Positions 61,962-64,000 of a stretch of 64,000 bases of DNA are shown here, piece after piece. The DNA is taken from assembly GCF_003325955.1 (NCBI RefSeq), contig NZ_CP030929.1:744001-808000 (forward strand). The letters are read 5' to 3'. A program made the position numbers and the translations under genes. The stretch comes from Aurantimicrobium sp. MWH-Uga1 (GTDB lineage: Bacteria; Actinomycetota; Actinomycetes; Actinomycetales; Microbacteriaceae). Under the pieces are notes generated by a model. It ran no database searches. It was not told the origin of the DNA and saw only the letters and a list, made by a program, of their open reading frames with translations. Position 1 is the first letter of the stretch; every line of letters starts with the position of its first letter.

Positions 61962-64000
61962 TTACTTCACTGCAATGATCTCTCTGAGGAAGATTCCCGT
62001 GTGACTGCGCGTGTTTGCAGCTACCTCTTCTGGCGTTCCTTCAGCAATAATCTCGCCACCACCAGATCCACCCTCAGGGCCCAAATCGATGATCCAGTCT
62101 GCACTCTTGATGACATCGAGGTTGTGTTCGATGACTATCACGGTGTTCCCTTTGTCCACAAGAGAGTTCAGCACAAGGAGAAGTTTACGAACATCTTCAA
62201 AATGCAAACCAGTGGTGGGTTCGTCGAGAACGTAAATACTTCTTCCGTTACTACGTTTTTGCAGTTCTGTGGCTAATTTGACGCGTTGAGCCTCTCCACC
62301 TGAGAGCGTTGTTGCACTTTGACCCAAACGGACGTATCCCAAGCCGACATCTACGAGAGTCTGGAGATAGCGATGTATTGAAGAAATGGGCTCGAAGAAC
62401 TCAGCTGCTTCTGCAATGGGCATATCGAGTACTTCAGAAATGTTTTTTCCTTTGTAACGTACTTGCAGCGTTTCACGGTTGTAACGTTTGCCGTGACAGA
62501 CCTCACAATCGACATACACATCGGGAAGAAAATTCATCTCAATCTTGAGCGTGCCATCACCAGCACAGGCTTCACAGCGCCCCCCTTTGACGTTGAAGCT
62601 AAACCGTCCCTGTTGATAACCGCGGGTCTTTGACTCAGTTGTTTCTGCAAAAAGATTACGAATCTTGTCAAAAACGCCAGTGTATGTGGCTGGGTTTGAA
62701 CGTGGGGTCCGACCAATAGGGTTCTGGTCCACGTGGATTACTTTGTCGAGATGTTCCAGACCAGTGACACGTGTGTGCTTGCCAGCAACGGTGCGAGCAC
62801 CGTTGAGTTTATTCGCGAGCACCTTGTAGAGAATGTCATTGACGAGGGAAGATTTTCCAGAACCTGATACACCTGTTACTGCGGTAAGTGTTCCAAGCGG
62901 AAATGTTGCAGTGACATTCTTGAGATTGTTCGCCTTTGCACCAACTACTGTCAATGCACGATCCTTATTATGAGGCCTTCTGGTTTTAGGAATTTCTATC
63001 TGAACCCGTCCGGATACATAGTCCGACGTGATTGATTTGGTGTTCTTAAGTAGGGATTCGTAATCGCCAGAATGAACCACTTGCCCACCATTGACGCCTG
63101 CTCCTGGACCAATATCGACAATCCAGTCGGCGGTGTGAATTGTGTCCTCATCATGTTCGACAACTATGAGGGTATTACCTAGATCACGGAGCTTGATGAG
63201 AGTCTCTATCAATCGACGATTGTCTCTCTGATGCAGTCCGATAGAGGGTTCATCGAGGACATAAAGTACTCCAGTTAGACCAGACCCAATCTGTGTTGCC
63301 AGACGGATTCTTTGTGCCTCTCCCCCAGATAATGATCCGGCGGAACGGGAAAGATTGAGGTAGTTCAAACCAACTTCAATGAGAAAGTTCAAACGTGCAC
63401 GTATTTCTCGGAGCACTTGAGCAGCGATCATCGCATCTCGGTCATTCAAGGTGAGCGAATCCATAAAGGCACGTGCCTCCGACAACGGAAGCTCAGTGAG
63501 GTCAGAGATAGACAACCCATTGATTTTGACTGCTAACACTTCAGGCTTCAACCTTTGGCCGTTGCATTCAAGACAGGGAACTTCACGCAAATATTCAGCC
63601 CATCGAGCACGTTGAATATCGGTTTCAGCTTGCAGGTATTGGCGTTCGATGTAGGGAACTACGCCTTCAAAGCCTGAACTGTATTGGACTTCGCGCCCAT
63701 ATCTGTTCTTCCACTTCACCCGTACGCTGAAGTTGTTGCCATTCATGACAGCTTCACGGATTTCTTCATCGAGTTCTTGCCAGGGAGTATTCAGCGAGAA
63801 CTCTAAATCGTTTGCCAACCCCAACAGGAGTTTTTCATAGTACTGAAACAATCCCTTTCCTTGGGTCGCCCAGGGGATAATGACTCCTTCATTAATTGAG
63901 AGGTTTGGATCTCCCAGAAGTAGTTCTTCATCGACTGACATCTTTGTCCCCAGACCAGAACAAGCAGGACAAGCTCCAAAAGGGGAATTGAAGGAGAAAG
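61962..64000 (-). CDS. uvrA: Excinuclease ABC subunit A, N-terminal end outside the window
   Basis: Damage-recognition ATPase of nucleotide excision repair. The frame is open to the right edge; about 679 of roughly 950 residues are visible. In order: [14 protein letters not shown] (ends of the first zinc region), the [14 protein letters not shown] finger, [30 protein letters not shown] (first ABC signature and Walker B), [13 protein letters not shown] (second Walker A), [14 protein letters not shown] with [10 protein letters not shown] (second zinc finger), [15 protein letters not shown] and [10 protein letters not shown]. The in-frame ATG at 63941 is internal. Its upstream control region lies beyond the window. 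Confidence 0.97.
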   Translation of the reverse strand, partial: FSFNSPFGACPACSGLGTKMSVDEELLLGDPNLSINEGVIIPWATQGKGLFQYYEKLLLGLANDLEFSLNTPWQELDEEIREAVMNGNNFSVRVKWKNRYGREVQYSSGFEGVVPYIERQYLQAETDIQRARWAEYLREVPCLECNGQRLKPEVLAVKINGLSISDLTELPLSEARAFMDSLTLNDRDAMIAAQVLREIRARLNFLIEVGLNYLNLSRSAGSLSGGEAQRIRLATQIGSGLTGVLYVLDEPSIGLHQRDNRRLIETLIKLRDLGNTLIVVEHDEDTIHTADWIVDIGPGAGVNGGQVVHSGDYESLLKNTKSITSDYVSGRVQIEIPKTRRPHNKDRALTVVGAKANNLKNVTATFPLGTLTAVTGVSGSGKSSLVNDILYKVLANKLNGARTVAGKHTRVTGLEHLDKVIHVDQNPIGRTPRSNPATYTGVFDKIRNLFAETTESKTRGYQQGRFSFNVKGGRCEACAGDGTLKIEMNFLPDVYVDCEVCHGKRYNRETLQVRYKGKNISEVLDMPIAEAAEFFEPISSIHRYLQTLVDVGLGYVRLGQSATTLSGGEAQRVKLATELQKRSNGRSIYVLDEPTTGLHFEDVRKLLLVLNSLVDKGNTVIVIEHNLDVIKSADWIIDLGPEGGSGGGEIIAEGTPEEVAANTRSHTGIFLREIIAVK

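Overview
The window is a 64 kb stretch of ordinary chromosome from a high-coding-density actinobacterium. The best guess is a small-genome, moderate-GC member of Microbacteriaceae (sampled lines are about 48-50% G+C). Grounds: actinobacterial families DUF3099, DUF3043 and DUF1990; the divergent GlgC/GlgM pair; pafBC-tatAC-helY order; the ctaCDF / ctaE-qcrCAB supercomplex cluster; a leuA leader peptide of actinobacterial type; and many start codons sitting directly behind a TANNNT -10 hexamer, as in leaderless actinobacterial transcription. No mobile element, phage, CRISPR array or rRNA is visible. The genus is not certain.

Layout. 1-8.6 kb: end of a DUF1990 gene, hemW, then a stress/translation/ribosome-maturation run (CIRCE-hrcA-dnaJ-rsmE-hinT-phoH-ybeY-CNNM transporter-era). 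8.6-10.4 kb: leuA behind a leucine-codon leader peptide and alternative hairpins. 10.4-14.3 kb, leftward: SURF1, DUF3099, serB, glgC, with a rightward SDR inserted. 14.4-16.7 kb: glgM, a lone ABC ATPase, zinc-free L31. 16.8-23.6 kb: exonuclease, alpha/beta hydrolase, GT4 glycosyltransferase, Sir2, SpoU methyltransferase, helicase, and a small 26-residue-repeat protein. 23.6-27.3 kb: tRNA-Leu(GAG), uppP, PAC2, HAD phosphatase, trmI. 27.4-42.3 kb: FKBP lipoprotein, pafB, pafC, tatA, tatC, helY, lnt, dnaE, hisD, nrdR, pyrD, DUF3043. 42.3-53.1 kb: M20 dipeptidase, erpA, the aerobic respiratory cluster (ctaC-ctaD-ctaF converging on qcrB-qcrA-qcrC-ctaE), and trpD. 53.1-64 kb: glpK, two tandem MFS paralogues, HdeD-like protein, Nudix, SDR, a divergent GDPD, uvrC, and uvrA running off the right edge.

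How the genes work together. The respiratory block encodes the cytochrome bcc-aa3 supercomplex with fused diheme c1 (QcrC), supported by the remote SURF1 gene. glgC and glgM share a short divergent promoter and make glycogen/maltose-1-phosphate precursors. HrcA represses its own operon through CIRCE. PafB/PafC are DNA-damage response regulators and sit in the locus that in other actinobacteria carries the Pup-proteasome genes; here those genes are missing between trmI and the FKBP gene. uvrA/uvrC form the nucleotide-excision repair pair at the right end.

No clearly new multi-gene system was found. The observations most worth following are the leuA leader with mutually exclusive structures, the set of about fourteen leaderless TANNNT-N6/7-start promoters, the clean absence of the Pup-proteasome genes, the LRV-like repeat protein, and an AT-rich non-coding island between two terminators at 47.4-47.8 kb.
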